In this document: in pieces, positions 26,539-35,677 of the stretch
Numbering within the stretch: the stretch's first letter is position 1
Layout: every line of letters begins with the position of its first letter
From: Halorientalis sp. LT38
GTDB taxonomy: Archaea > Halobacteriota > Halobacteria > Halobacteriales > Haloarculaceae
Reading direction: 5' to 3'
NCBI RefSeq assembly: GCF_037031225.1
Contig: NZ_JAYEZN010000001.1
Location: 1,736,001 to 1,800,000 of the forward strand
Length of the DNA: 64,000 nt
The notes under the pieces: generated by a model
The model's input: the letters and a program-made list of their open reading frames with translations, nothing else
The model's database searches: none
What the model was told of the DNA's origin: nothing
Program-made: the position numbers and the translations under genes

Positions 26539-26969
26539 ACCGATTACCTTAGCAAGACATCACATATCTGTTTTGGCTCGTTCCTGCGGGCCGTGCGGCC
26601 CGCCGTCGACCTGCTGTTCACATTCAGCGGTCGTGCTGAATACGAGGCGCATAGTGGGCGTTCCGGACCGTCGGACAGAATGGATGGCCGATGATCGACA
26701 CAGATCTATCACGTTGCGTTGGGTCGTCGAGCGACTCTGTTCTGTGATTCGAGTGAGTCCCCAGATCCCACCAACTGCGACGGCGTGGGCGCTTGCAAAC
26801 ACCAGGACGTCGCAATGCGCGATGAGAAGCGGTGGTCACGTCTCCCGTGGAAGGCCTACGAGCGTCAGTGTCCAGCCGGTACCCAAATCGACACCGAGTG
26901 CAGGGTCCGTAGAGACGGTGAACTCGGCGAGCCGGCACCATTTGATTGGGCAATTCTCACATGAGGCGG
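26539..26969. other. Gene-poor stretch with two inverted repeats
   Basis: This 431-bp gap between minus-strand genes holds no convincing gene; frames in it are short and rich in Cys, Arg and Thr. It carries a strong hairpin, GCGGGCC-gt-GCGGCCCGC-like (26586-26603), and TTCAGC-ggtcgt-GCTGAA (26623-26640). Base composition is lower in GC than its flanks, so it may be a decayed gene or element. The AbrB-PhoU gene ends just beyond it. Confidence 0.4.
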
Positions 26970-28010
26970 CTATCGGCCGCCGTCACCATCCGAGGCGGGT
27001 GCGGCACTCTCAGGGGGCGCGAACTCGCCGCGGCGCGTGGCGGCCCGCAGCCCCAGTTCGGCGATTCTCCCGCCGCACTCGACGGTCCGTCCGAGTGCGT
27101 CGAGCGCCCGTCCGAGTCTGTAGTCCCCGGCCGTGTCGGCCAGCTCACGGTCCAGCGCCTCGACCGCCGACCGTGTCGCCTTGCGCGTCTCCAGCGCATC
27201 GTTCGCGACTTCGGTGTCCCCGTCGCCAACGACGACGGCGGTTCCCCGCTCGACGACGTCCCGGGCGTCCCTGGCGAATCCTCGGAGCTTTTCAGCTTGA
27301 CTGGCATCCGGCAGCGTCTCGACCGCCTCGGCGACCGCTCCGATGGTCTCTGCGTTGTCGGCGACGAGCTCCAGCTCTCGGGCGGCGGCCCGCAGCTCGA
27401 ACAGCTCCGACCGGTTCAGCCCGAGCGCGTCCACCTCGTCGAGCCTGGAGAGCCCGCGCCCGAAGTGGCGGTCGATCATCGCGTACAACCGGTCGGCCTC
27501 GTCGTCTCGGTCGGCGACGGGTGGCTCCTCGTCGCCGACGAGCGCGGCCATTGCATCCCGATGCATCGAGAGCGCGGTGAACCTGAGCTGCCGGACGGAC
27601 TGGCGGACCGACACTTCGTTGGCGTCCAGCAACGCCCGGACGGTTAACTCCGTCTCCGTCTCCGCGGTGAGCGCGACGCCGATGAACACGTTGGCGACCT
27701 GTTCGACTGCCTTCCGCTGCGCGAAGGAGAACCCCTCGGGCGCCTCGAGGACCAACTCCTCGAACCCAGCGACGTAGGCCGCCTTCACCGTTCGCTCAAG
27801 CCGGTCCGGCGATTCATCGGCGACGGTGAGCTGGACCCGCGAGGTGGCGTCATCGGTGGGCGACTCCGGCTCGATCACGACCTGCTCGTCGCCGTGGACA
27901 TCGATATGGACGGTCTTTCCCGCGGTGATCCCGTTCCGTTCGGCCCACCGTTTCGGGAGCGACACCGTGTACGTCCCGCCGCCGACCTGCTGGATCTTGC
28001 GTTGCTCCAT
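26970..28010 (-). CDS. AbrB-PhoU fusion phosphate regulator
   Basis: The protein has 346 residues. Residues 1-45 form a SpoVT/AbrB swapped-hairpin DNA-binding domain (MEQRKIQQVGGGTYTVSLPK, then RWAERNGITAGKTVHID). The remainder carries PhoU-type helical bundles (LRFTALSMHRDAMAALVGDE; LFELRAAARELELVADNAET). Haloarchaeal proteins of this build are thought to link phosphate status to transcription. It is the last gene of the pst operon, overlapping phoU by 1 bp (TGATG). It is a good candidate for the factor that recognises the dyads in this island. Confidence 0.85.
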   Translation of the reverse strand: MEQRKIQQVGGGTYTVSLPKRWAERNGITAGKTVHIDVHGDEQVVIEPESPTDDATSRVQLTVADESPDRLERTVKAAYVAGFEELVLEAPEGFSFAQRKAVEQVANVFIGVALTAETETELTVRALLDANEVSVRQSVRQLRFTALSMHRDAMAALVGDEEPPVADRDDEADRLYAMIDRHFGRGLSRLDEVDALGLNRSELFELRAAARELELVADNAETIGAVAEAVETLPDASQAEKLRGFARDARDVVERGTAVVVGDGDTEVANDALETRKATRSAVEALDRELADTAGDYRLGRALDALGRTVECGGRIAELGLRAATRRGEFAPPESAAPASDGDGGR

Positions 28011-28684
28011 CAGTAGATCAGCTCCGGGTCGCTCTCGATCATGTAGAAGGTCCGCGCGGCGATGTTGACCGCGTGGTCGGCGATCCGTTCGAGGTCACGT
28101 ACCGTCAACAGGAGTGTCGAGACATTGTCAAGCAACCGTTCCAGCTCCCAGGCGTCGGTCGCGGCCTCCCGTTCGATGAGGTCGCGCGCGACCGCCTCGG
28201 AGGCCCGCGCACACAGGGCGTCAATCTCGTCGTCGTCCGCGTGGACCGCACGGCACGCGGCGGCGTCGCGGTCGGCGTAGGCTTCGAGGCTCCGGCGGAC
28301 GAGCGATCGTGCCGCTGTCCCGATGTCGGCGACTTCGACCTCTGGCGTGAGCTCGCCGTCGGTGTCGGCGGCGTACCGGCCGAGGTTCGCCGCGAGGTCC
28401 GCGATCCGCTCCAGATCGGTCAGGATCTTGAACGAGGCGGCGACGAACCGGAGGTCCCCGGCGACTGGCTGCTGCAGCCCGAACAGTTCGATGCACCGTG
28501 ATTCGAGCGCGAGATACCGCTCGTTCACCGCGGCATCGCTCTCGGCGACCTCGCAGCCGCGCGACCCTTCGCCGGACTGGCGGGCCGTCAGTGCCTCGTC
28601 CAGCAGTTCGAGGACCAGGTCCCCCATCGCGAGCACGTCCTCGTGGAGGGCGTCGAGGTCCTCCTGGTACTGCTCTCGAGTCAT
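28010..28684 (-). CDS. phoU: Phosphate-signalling complex protein PhoU
   Basis: The protein has 224 residues from the ATG at 28684. It has two three-helix PhoU repeats with the metal-cluster motifs DLERIADLAANLGRY (first) and DLERIADHAVNIAARTFYM (second). PhoU restrains Pst transport and, in bacteria, PhoR signalling; no PhoR/PhoB is seen here. It lies 5 bp after the pstB stop and overlaps the AbrB-PhoU start, so it is part of the pst transcript. Confidence 0.93.
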   Translation of the reverse strand: MTREQYQEDLDALHEDVLAMGDLVLELLDEALTARQSGEGSRGCEVAESDAAVNERYLALESRCIELFGLQQPVAGDLRFVAASFKILTDLERIADLAANLGRYAADTDGELTPEVEVADIGTAARSLVRRSLEAYADRDAAACRAVHADDDEIDALCARASEAVARDLIEREAATDAWELERLLDNVSTLLLTVRDLERIADHAVNIAARTFYMIESDPELIY

Positions 28685-28689
28685 CGTGG

Positions 28690-29604
28690 TCACCCGAACT
28701 TGCCGGTGATGTAATCCTCGACCCGATCGCTCCGGGGGTTCTCGAACACCTGGTCCGTGTCCCCGTACTCGACGAGCTCGCCGCCGGTGAGGAAGACGGC
28801 CGTCTGATCGGAGATGCGGGCCGCCTGCTGCATGTTGTGGGTGACGATGACGACCGTGTACTGCTCGCTCAGCTGGTCGATGAGGTCCTCGATCTTGGCG
28901 GTGGCGATGGGATCCAGCGCCGAGGCCGGCTCGTCCATCAGAATCACCTCCGGGTCGACCGACAGGCAGCGGGCGATACAGAGCCGCTGTTGCTGGCCGC
29001 CGGAGAGCCCGAGGGCGTTGTCGTCGAGCCGGTCTTTCACCTCGTCCCACAGCGCCGCGTCGCGGAGGCACCGCTCGACCAACTGCTCGCGCTCGTCGTC
29101 GTCGCTCCGATCGAGCAGCCGCGCCAGCAGCCCCGTCTGCAGGTCGCCGTGCTTCTCGGGGCCGTAGGAGATGTTTTCCCGAATCGACTTCGGGAACGGG
29201 TTCGGTGACTGGAATACCATCCCGACGCGTTTGCGGAGTTCGACCAGGTTCACTCCCTCCTGGTAGATCTCCTGGCCGTCGATTCGGACTGACCCATTCA
29301 CCTCGGCGCTCCGGATCCGATCGTTCATCCGGTTGAGACACCGGAGAAACGTCGACTTCCCGCAGCCCGAGGGGCCGATGAGCGCGGTGACGCTGTTCTC
29401 CGGAATCTCGATTGAGACCCCCTTCAGAGCGTGGTCGTCGCCGTAGTGGACGTCCAGGTCCCCGACGGCGAGTTTCGTCCGACCGTCGAACTCGTACTCG
29501 CGCCACTCTTCGCGGACCTGTTCGTCGGTCTCACCGCTCGTCGTCTCGAGGGGCTGGTCCGATGCTGTATCCGCCTGCTCCGTCGTCTGTGTCGGTTCAC
29601 TCAT
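28690..29604 (-). CDS. pstB: Phosphate ABC transporter ATP-binding protein PstB
   Basis: The protein has 304 residues from the ATG at 29604. An acidic N-terminal extension of about 50 residues precedes the ABC domain: Walker [11 protein letters not shown]-loop [12 protein letters not shown], signature [13 protein letters not shown], Walker [14 protein letters not shown] and the H-loop [10 protein letters not shown]. The FPKSIRENI segment is characteristic of PstB. It powers phosphate import through PstC and PstA. The start overlaps the pstA stop by 4 bp. Confidence 0.96.
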   Translation of the reverse strand: MSEPTQTTEQADTASDQPLETTSGETDEQVREEWREYEFDGRTKLAVGDLDVHYGDDHALKGVSIEIPENSVTALIGPSGCGKSTFLRCLNRMNDRIRSAEVNGSVRIDGQEIYQEGVNLVELRKRVGMVFQSPNPFPKSIRENISYGPEKHGDLQTGLLARLLDRSDDDEREQLVERCLRDAALWDEVKDRLDDNALGLSGGQQQRLCIARCLSVDPEVILMDEPASALDPIATAKIEDLIDQLSEQYTVVIVTHNMQQAARISDQTAVFLTGGELVEYGDTDQVFENPRSDRVEDYITGKFG

Positions 29605-31220
29605 GTTTGCAGTTGCCTCCGGAAGTAGTACCGCGCGCCGATGCCGATCGCGTAGAAGGACAACACCACCATCAGCAGCACCAGCGCTGTCGCCCACTGG
29701 AAGTCCACGGGGTTGGCGACGTTGTCACCCAGGCCGACGCCTGCCGTGATCAGGGCGTACAGCTGAAACGGGAGCGCTGTCGTCGCCTGTAGCAGCTCCG
29801 GGTTCGCGAGGAACGGTGGAGCGGCCGTGAACTGGAAACCGCCGATCACGTCGACGGTCTGTCCGCCGGGAACGAACGTCCCACCGGTCATCGTCAGCAG
29901 GATGGGGGCCGTCTCGCCGGCGATACGACCGACACCGAGGATGACGCCTGTGACGACCCCGGGAAGCGCCGCCGGAATGACCACGCTCCGGACGGTCTGC
30001 CACTTCGAGACACCCAGCGCCGCACTCGCGTCGCGGTACTCGTCCGGGACCGCGAGGATCGCCTCCCGACTCGTGATGAGCACCAGCGGGAGGAGCATGA
30101 ACCCGAGCGTGAGCATCCCCGAGATCAGTGACTTGTTCCCTCCGAACCGCGGGATGAGGAAGGCGAAGCCGAACAGGCCGAACACGATGCTCGGCGTACT
30201 CCAGAGCCCGTTCGTCGCCACCTCGACGGCCTGGGTGAGCCGGCCTCGTTCGGCGTACTCCGTGAGGAAGATCGCCGCGCCGACGCCCAGCGGCACCGCG
30301 AACAGCACGGCCCCGACCACCAGCCAGATCGTGCCGACGATCGCCGGCAGCACTCCCTGGAAGTCGTTCAGCAGTGCCACCCCGTTCATGACGAACGGGA
30401 GCGAGACCGGGAGCGAGACCGAGAAGCCGAGGAGCCCGACTTCCGGGCCCACTCCGAGACCGAACCCGAAGCCGTTCAGCAGCCCCGGAATCCCACGGAC
30501 GGTGGTGAACGCGATCAGGACGAACAGCACGCCGATGATGGCACAGGCGTTCACGTAGACGAGAACGTACGCCCCGATGTGGCGGCCGCGGGCGCCGAAG
30601 CCACCGTACGCTTTGGCGGCGGCCCAGCCGGAGAGGAGCGCACAGAACAGCGTCAGCGCCGGGATGACGAACTCCGCGGTGAACGACGCCTGCTGTTCGA
30701 AGCCAAGATCCCACGCCCAGGCCGGGCCGATGGTCCCGGTGACGAAGACGGCGCCCGTCAACAGGGTGAGCGCACCCGCCGGAACCGTCGAGCCGAGGTC
30801 CTCGCGGGGGAACGCGGTCAGCGCGAAAGTTGCGCCGCCGACCGCGAGGGCGAGCAGGAACGAGACGAAGCCGCCCAGCCCGACCGTCTGGGAGGCGACC
30901 AGCCCGCCGATCACGAACCAGATGGCCGAGAAGGCGGTCGCCGCGACGAGGCCGGCGCTCGGGCTCGGCTCGGTCTCGACGTAGCCCAGATACGAGCCGA
31001 CGCCGAACGTGACCACGGCGGCGCCGAGCGCCAGCAGTATCAGCCCGAGCAGCGTGACGACCGGAACGCCCGCGACGGGTTCGCTGATCGTGATGGTCTC
31101 GAACAGCGCCGCCAGCCCCAGTGCGAACAGGAGCACCGCGAGCCCGACTGCCCCCGCCGCGAGCGCGTTCGTCTCCGAGGTCCCGCCCTTGACGAGGTCG
31201 GTTTCGGTCGCACCCGCCAT
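29601..31220 (-). CDS. pstA: Phosphate ABC transporter permease PstA, with long N-terminal membrane extension
   Basis: The protein has 539 residues, nearly twice the usual ~280-300. The canonical permease is in the C-terminal half, with the EAA-type loop [20 protein letters not shown] and the [13 protein letters not shown] signature. The first ~270 residues add about six hydrophobic helices with no recognised motif ([20 protein letters not shown] and following). A TTG at 31223 is an alternative start. The start overlaps the pstC stop by 1 bp. Together with PstC it forms the membrane channel. Confidence 0.92.
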   Translation of the reverse strand: MAGATETDLVKGGTSETNALAAGAVGLAVLLFALGLAALFETITISEPVAGVPVVTLLGLILLALGAAVVTFGVGSYLGYVETEPSPSAGLVAATAFSAIWFVIGGLVASQTVGLGGFVSFLLALAVGGATFALTAFPREDLGSTVPAGALTLLTGAVFVTGTIGPAWAWDLGFEQQASFTAEFVIPALTLFCALLSGWAAAKAYGGFGARGRHIGAYVLVYVNACAIIGVLFVLIAFTTVRGIPGLLNGFGFGLGVGPEVGLLGFSVSLPVSLPFVMNGVALLNDFQGVLPAIVGTIWLVVGAVLFAVPLGVGAAIFLTEYAERGRLTQAVEVATNGLWSTPSIVFGLFGFAFLIPRFGGNKSLISGMLTLGFMLLPLVLITSREAILAVPDEYRDASAALGVSKWQTVRSVVIPAALPGVVTGVILGVGRIAGETAPILLTMTGGTFVPGGQTVDVIGGFQFTAAPPFLANPELLQATTALPFQLYALITAGVGLGDNVANPVDFQWATALVLLMVVLSFYAIGIGARYYFRRQLQT

Positions 31221-32350
31221 CAAACGTCACCTCCGAACTTCCGGTGCATCCGCCACTCGATGTACTGCGCTCCGATCGAGATGAAAAGCACCGTGATGAA
31301 CAGGATGACGCCCGCGACGAACAGGGCGTCCATCTGGAGCCCGTCGGCCTCGCCGTAGTTGTTGGCGATGAGCGAAGTGAGGGTCTCCTGGCCGTAGAAG
31401 GCGTTGTACAGCGGCTTCGTCAGCTGCGGGACGCCCCGGAGCATGACCGTCGCGGCCATCGTCTCGCCGATGGCCCGCCCGACGCCCAGCAGGACCGCCG
31501 CGGAAACCCCCGAGAACGCTGCCGGCAGGGTGATGGAGGTCATCGTCTGCCAGTCAGTCGTTCCCATCGCGAGCGACCCGCTCTTCATCGACTCGGGGAC
31601 GCTCGAAAGGGCGTCTTCGGCGACGGAGACAACCGTCGGCAGCGCCATCAGTCCCACGACGATACCGACGAACAGGTACGATCCCTGGCCGGTGGTCAGG
31701 AACTGGTTGGCCGCCCACGGGCTCAGAATGGTGAACCCGATGAAGCCATAGACGATGGACGGGATACCGGCGAGGATCTCCACGCCCGGCTTGACGAGCT
31801 CGCGGACGACCGGTGGGGCGATCTCCGAGAGGAACAGCGCCGCGGCGATTCCGAGGGGTGCGGCGACGGCCGTCGCGATCGTCGTCACCATCACGGTCCC
31901 GTGGATCATCGGAACCATGGAGTACCGCACCGGTGGGGAGACCGCGTCCCACTGTGTCTCCGTGAACAGCCGGAGCCCTGGCACGGTGACGCCGAACAGC
32001 GTCGTGCTCTCGTACTGGATGACGGGGATCGACTCGAGGAAGATGAAGACGGTAATCAGCAGTAGTATCAGAATCGTCGAGACCATCATCGAGAACGTCA
32101 GCACCCGGGCGGTCAGCCCCTGGTGCCGGGCCCAGCCGTACCCCGCGCTGGCCAGGAAGACGGCGAACGGAGCGATCGTCAGCGGCGAGACAGCCAGGAA
32201 CCCGACGAGCGCCGCCAGCAGCGCGACCGCCATCACGCTGACCGTGGCCAGTGCCTCCCGTTCGGTCTCGTCGACGAAATCGCGGAGCTGCCGGCGCCGT
32301 CGCGCCAGCGCGCCCGACAGGGCGCCCGACTCCTTCGATGTGCGTACCAT
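31220..32350 (-). CDS. pstC: Phosphate ABC transporter permease PstC
   Basis: The protein has 376 residues. A charged, Arg-rich N terminus and two helices precede the permease core (FIFLESIPVIQYESTTLFG; GIPSIVYGFIGFTIL; the EAA loop SLAMGTTDWQTMTSITLPAA; and GRAIGETMAATVML). It pairs with PstA to carry phosphate delivered by PstS. Its start is 67 bp downstream of the pstS stop, and the small gap contains no obvious terminator. Confidence 0.95.
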   Translation of the reverse strand: MVRTSKESGALSGALARRRRQLRDFVDETEREALATVSVMAVALLAALVGFLAVSPLTIAPFAVFLASAGYGWARHQGLTARVLTFSMMVSTILILLLITVFIFLESIPVIQYESTTLFGVTVPGLRLFTETQWDAVSPPVRYSMVPMIHGTVMVTTIATAVAAPLGIAAALFLSEIAPPVVRELVKPGVEILAGIPSIVYGFIGFTILSPWAANQFLTTGQGSYLFVGIVVGLMALPTVVSVAEDALSSVPESMKSGSLAMGTTDWQTMTSITLPAAFSGVSAAVLLGVGRAIGETMAATVMLRGVPQLTKPLYNAFYGQETLTSLIANNYGEADGLQMDALFVAGVILFITVLFISIGAQYIEWRMHRKFGGDV

Positions 32351-32417
32351 GATGTATTACGTATCCTATGAATTGAGAGTTCGAGGGTAGCCGTCCCCCG
32401 TCAGTGGGCGCGCTGTC

Positions 32418-33530
32418 TCAGCCCTGATCCGGCAACTTCTCGGCCTCGGCCTCGAGGTCGCTCGTCGGGAGCGGGATGTAGTTGTTCTGCTCGACGAAGA
32501 CGATCTGTCCGAAATCCGTCAGGAACATGTTCAGGAAGGCGCCCTCGCGCTTGTCCGTCCCACTGGGGGTGTCTTCAGTGATCTTCGTGTACATGTGGAG
32601 GTCCCGGTTCAGCGGGTACTCGCTGTCGAAGATGGTGTTCTCGGCGTCCTTGTCCGGCTCGTACAGGGTCCCCTCGAAATCGATACCGATGGGCTGGACC
32701 GTGTCGCTGGTGAACGCCAGCGCCATGTACGCGATTGCGCCGTCGTTGTTGGAGACGGCCTCTGCGACCTGTTGGTTCTGGCCGAATCGGGAGTCGACGC
32801 CCGGCATCGGGGCGTCGGCACCGCCCAGCATGTTGAGCCGGAACGCCGTGTCCGTTCCCGACCCCTCGGCGCGACCGATGACGAAGATCTCCTTGTCCGG
32901 GCCGCCGACCTCGGACCAGTTGGTGATCTCGTCCTGGTAGATCTGCCGGACCTGCTCGCCGGTGAGCTGCTGGACGCCGCCGTCGTAGATGTCGCTGCTC
33001 ACGACGACCGGCTGGCCGTCGCGGCCGACCACGTGGTCGACGAACTGTTCCTCGGCCTCGGAATCGCTGAGACCCAGTTCGGCCGTGATCGGGCCCGACG
33101 AGTTCCCGATGTCGACCAGCCCGTCGCGGACCGCCTTGCAGCCCGTGCCGGAGTGGCTCAGGCTGACCGTCGTGTTGTACGGAGGATTCGAGCGCTCGTC
33201 CGTCGCCTCGAAGCCGTACAGTCCCGCGAAGTAGTCGGCGAGTTTCTGATCCGTATCGATCTTGTCCCACCCCGGGACGGTGTTCTCGTCGTTCGATCCC
33301 CAGTACTCACCGTCGCTCGGCGGTGCGTTGGCGTTCCAGTAGGAACTCCCCTTGTTGGAGATCGGGTACACCGTCGAGGAACCCTCGGCGGTGAGCAGAT
33401 CCCCACTCGACTCGCCGTCGCTACTGGCGTTACTCGAGCAGCCAGCTATTCCTGCCGCCCCGATGGCCGCCGAACTGACGAGGAACTTGCGCCGTGATAC
33501 GCCGGTACCGGACGTTGTGCCGTCTGACAT
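32418..33530 (-). CDS. pstS: Phosphate-binding lipoprotein PstS
   Basis: The protein has 370 residues from the ATG at 33530. A Tat lipoprotein signal is clear (SRRKFLVSSAAIGAAGIAGC), so it is folded before export and anchored by lipid. Phosphate-binding motifs are AEGSSTVYPIS, SLSHSGTGCKAVRDGLVDIG and GRAEGSGTDTAFR. It captures phosphate outside the cell and delivers it to PstCA. It is the first gene of the pst operon and shares a 219-bp divergent promoter region with the coiled-coil gene at 33750. Confidence 0.95.
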   Translation of the reverse strand: MSDGTTSGTGVSRRKFLVSSAAIGAAGIAGCSSNASSDGESSGDLLTAEGSSTVYPISNKGSSYWNANAPPSDGEYWGSNDENTVPGWDKIDTDQKLADYFAGLYGFEATDERSNPPYNTTVSLSHSGTGCKAVRDGLVDIGNSSGPITAELGLSDSEAEEQFVDHVVGRDGQPVVVSSDIYDGGVQQLTGEQVRQIYQDEITNWSEVGGPDKEIFVIGRAEGSGTDTAFRLNMLGGADAPMPGVDSRFGQNQQVAEAVSNNDGAIAYMALAFTSDTVQPIGIDFEGTLYEPDKDAENTIFDSEYPLNRDLHMYTKITEDTPSGTDKREGAFLNMFLTDFGQIVFVEQNNYIPLPTSDLEAEAEKLPDQG

Positions 33531-33564
33531 CAACTGGAATTTCCCGCTATTTGAGTAAAACCGG

Positions 33565-33590
33565 TTTATAATACTGCTATACGGCCGTAT
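33565..33590 (-). promoter_or_regulatory. pst operon promoter with 12-bp palindrome
   Basis: On the minus strand, a TATTATAAAC TATA box (33565-33574) lies about 40 bp before the pstS ATG. Directly upstream of it is the perfect palindrome ATACGGCCGTAT (33579-33590), with ATAGCAGT overlapping its inner end. This is where a phosphate-responsive activator or repressor would bind. Phosphate-dependent promoter elements are known for haloarchaeal pst operons, but I cannot confirm that this is the same sequence. Confidence 0.6.
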
Positions 33591-33749
33591 GCGTCAGTTG
33601 GTACCCGATGGGTTCACCTCGTTCGACTCTATCCGTCCACGTTCGACTTACGAGCAATATATAGCCGACTTGGGTGCCACCGAGGGATACTGTTCCCAAC
33701 AAACCGATCTGACGGAAGGTATACGGGTCGTGCCCTGGAATCCGCGGCC

Positions 33750-34685
33750 ATGAGCGAGAACGAGCTCGTCGGCCGGCCGGTCGAGGACGTGGTCACGGCG
33801 GTCGTCGACTGCGGGGACGACCGGGACCCCGAGACGGTGCGAGAGGCGCTCGACCCGGTTACCGACGACGGCATCGTCACGCGCGAGGCGGTCGAGACAG
33901 CCGTCTCGGACACCGCGAAGGTGGTCTCGACGGCCGAGACGCGCGCCGAACTCGCCGGCATCGCCTACGAGGACGCCACTGTCGCGGCCGCCCCGGTTGA
34001 CGATCTCAGTATCGTGGCCGCCCGGCTCGACGAGTACGCCGACCGACTCGACGCCGTCGAGACGCGGGTCGCCGGCCTCACCGACGACCTGCGTGCGCCG
34101 GTCGAACACCTGGACGACCCTGGCGCCGTCTACGAGCTGGCGGTCGAACTCCGCGAGGTTGCGGCGGCCGCCCAGGGCGTCGTTCGGACGGCCGACGACC
34201 TCTCCGTCGACCTCGAGGGGTTCGAGTCGTGGCTCGATAGCCCTGAACGCCGGTACGACGAGGTAGCGGAGGACGCCGACCTCGTCGACGAGTCGCTGGC
34301 GGAGCTGTCCGATGCGGCCGCCCTCCTCCCTGCGGAGAGCGACGAGCCCGCGGCCGATTGGGTGGACGCGACCATGCGGACGCGCGTCGTCGATCTGCTG
34401 ATCGCCGACCTCCGCGCCGAACTGGCCGACCTCCGGGCGTGGGCCAACCGCGAGGACGCCCCGTTCCGTGCGGCCCTCGACGAACGGGTGGCGGCTCTCG
34501 AACGACGCGCCGGAGAGCTGGCAGATACGCTGGCCGAATGCGCCGAGCCGGCGTGGCGCGACCGGTTCGAGGACGACCTGGAGGCGTTCGAGCGCGCCAT
34601 AGATGGGGTCGAGCCCCCGGTCGACTGGGAGCGCGTCCAGGAGACGCTCGAGGAACAGCGAGAGCGTACCTTCGCGGGCCGTTAG
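33750..34685 (+). CDS. Acidic coiled-coil protein of unknown function
   Basis: The protein has 311 residues, is soluble and is almost wholly helical, with heptad-like Ala/Leu/Glu spacing (ARLDEYADRLDAVETRVAGL, LRDDL-type repeats). Its N terminus resembles a small winged-helix-like segment (VEDVVTAVVDCGDDRDPETV). Database entries for similar haloarchaeal proteins are sometimes labelled halo transducer protein, but it lacks the chemotaxis signalling tip. It is divergent from pstS, so it may report on or tune phosphate transport. Confidence 0.6.
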   Translation: MSENELVGRPVEDVVTAVVDCGDDRDPETVREALDPVTDDGIVTREAVETAVSDTAKVVSTAETRAELAGIAYEDATVAAAPVDDLSIVAARLDEYADRLDAVETRVAGLTDDLRAPVEHLDDPGAVYELAVELREVAAAAQGVVRTADDLSVDLEGFESWLDSPERRYDEVAEDADLVDESLAELSDAAALLPAESDEPAADWVDATMRTRVVDLLIADLRAELADLRAWANREDAPFRAALDERVAALERRAGELADTLAECAEPAWRDRFEDDLEAFERAIDGVEPPVDWERVQETLEEQRERTFAGR

Positions 34686-34880
34686 GCGTCGCGGGAGTGC
34701 CGGCCATTCCGTCGATCGGAGGACGGCACCGTCGGCGGTCGGTTCGACCCGGTACGTCCCGCCCCCGAAGACCTGCTCGCGGAGCATCGGCCGCCGGTGG
34801 AAGTGCCCGGGCGTCAGCGACAGCGGCCCGGAACTGTCGCCGTGTGGTAGGTGTAGAGAATAGTCACTCAGCTCGACGTC
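34686..34880 (-). pseudogene. Possible gene remnant
   Basis: A 65-codon stop-free stretch on the minus strand begins right after an in-frame TAG (34881-34883) and has no start codon. Its protein-like sequence includes YSLHLPHGDSSGPLSLTPGH and MLREQVFGGGTYRVEPTADG. It then runs into the antisense of the coiled-coil gene. This suggests the N-terminal part of a lost gene. No homologue is recognised. Confidence 0.35.
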
Positions 34881-34897
34881 CTATATAGCGCTAATAG
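34881..34897. promoter_or_regulatory. CTAT-N9-ATAG dyad
   Basis: CTAT, 9 bp and ATAG, 40 bp before the lipoprotein ATG at 34937 and inside an AT-rich promoter segment. It resembles the dyads at 37346-37370 and 41239-41260 in the same phosphate island. Confidence 0.35.
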
Positions 34898-34936
34898 TAA
34901 TTATTTTTAGCAGATAGCAGCCACCAGTGAGATACG

Positions 34937-35395
34937 ATGCCCTCCATTAGCCGACGCGTACTCATAGCGGGTACGGGTGCGGTACTAATTCCCATCAGCG
35001 GCTGTAACGCGCTGCGCTCGTCCTCGAATCCGAGCGAGGAGGAATCCGATCCCCATTGGGTGAAGGTGTATCTCGATAACCGTGCGGAGACCCACCACGT
35101 TACGGTCACGATTACGAACGATGGTGGGGACGTCCTTTTCGAGAACGAATACGAGCTCTCGGACAGTAACGAGGCCGACGAGGACGCGACGTTTCCAGCA
35201 TCGACCGACCCCGAAAGCATCGTCGTGACCGTCGACGGAACCCGCTTTGAACGCGACTGGCCGGGCTTCGAGCGACCGGCACTTCCCTGCGATGGGCCGA
35301 ATGAGGCGGGTGTCGAGATATACGTAGAGAACGCTCGGGACGGGACACCTGACGTCCGAATCGAAGCAGACTGTCAGTCCGTTACTGGAGAGTAG
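34937..35395 (+). CDS. Small Tat lipoprotein
   Basis: The protein has 152 residues. The N terminus SRRVLIAGTGAVLIPISGC has a twin Arg and a lipobox, predicting Tat export and lipid anchoring. The mature part is a single beta-sandwich-like domain (HHVTVTITNDGGDVLFENEY, SIVVTVDGTRFERDW, GVEIYVENARD), with two cysteines (PALPCDG; EADCQS) that could pair outside the cell. Function is unknown. It lies between pstS and the lipid genes and may be phosphate regulated. Confidence 0.75.
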   Translation: MPSISRRVLIAGTGAVLIPISGCNALRSSSNPSEEESDPHWVKVYLDNRAETHHVTVTITNDGGDVLFENEYELSDSNEADEDATFPASTDPESIVVTVDGTRFERDWPGFERPALPCDGPNEAGVEIYVENARDGTPDVRIEADCQSVTGE

Positions 35396-35677
35396 CATCG
35401 CGCCGGGCCAGTCGACGTGAATTCAGTGGGGTGAACGGATCGAGACGGCACGCCGGCGAGTGCTGCTGCGCCTCTCGGCGTTCACGAGCGGGGTGCTTTG
35501 TGCAGCCCCAAATTCGCGACGCGATTTTGGGAAGCAGTTGCACCATCGGTCGGCACTCCAGTACCCGCCCGTGCAGATCCCGAGTAGAGCCGGCGATGGA
35601 CGTTTTGATAGGCATAAACCCACATATATAATTATATTACTCGCTATTATATAGCCGGGAGAATAACTCACGATCGA

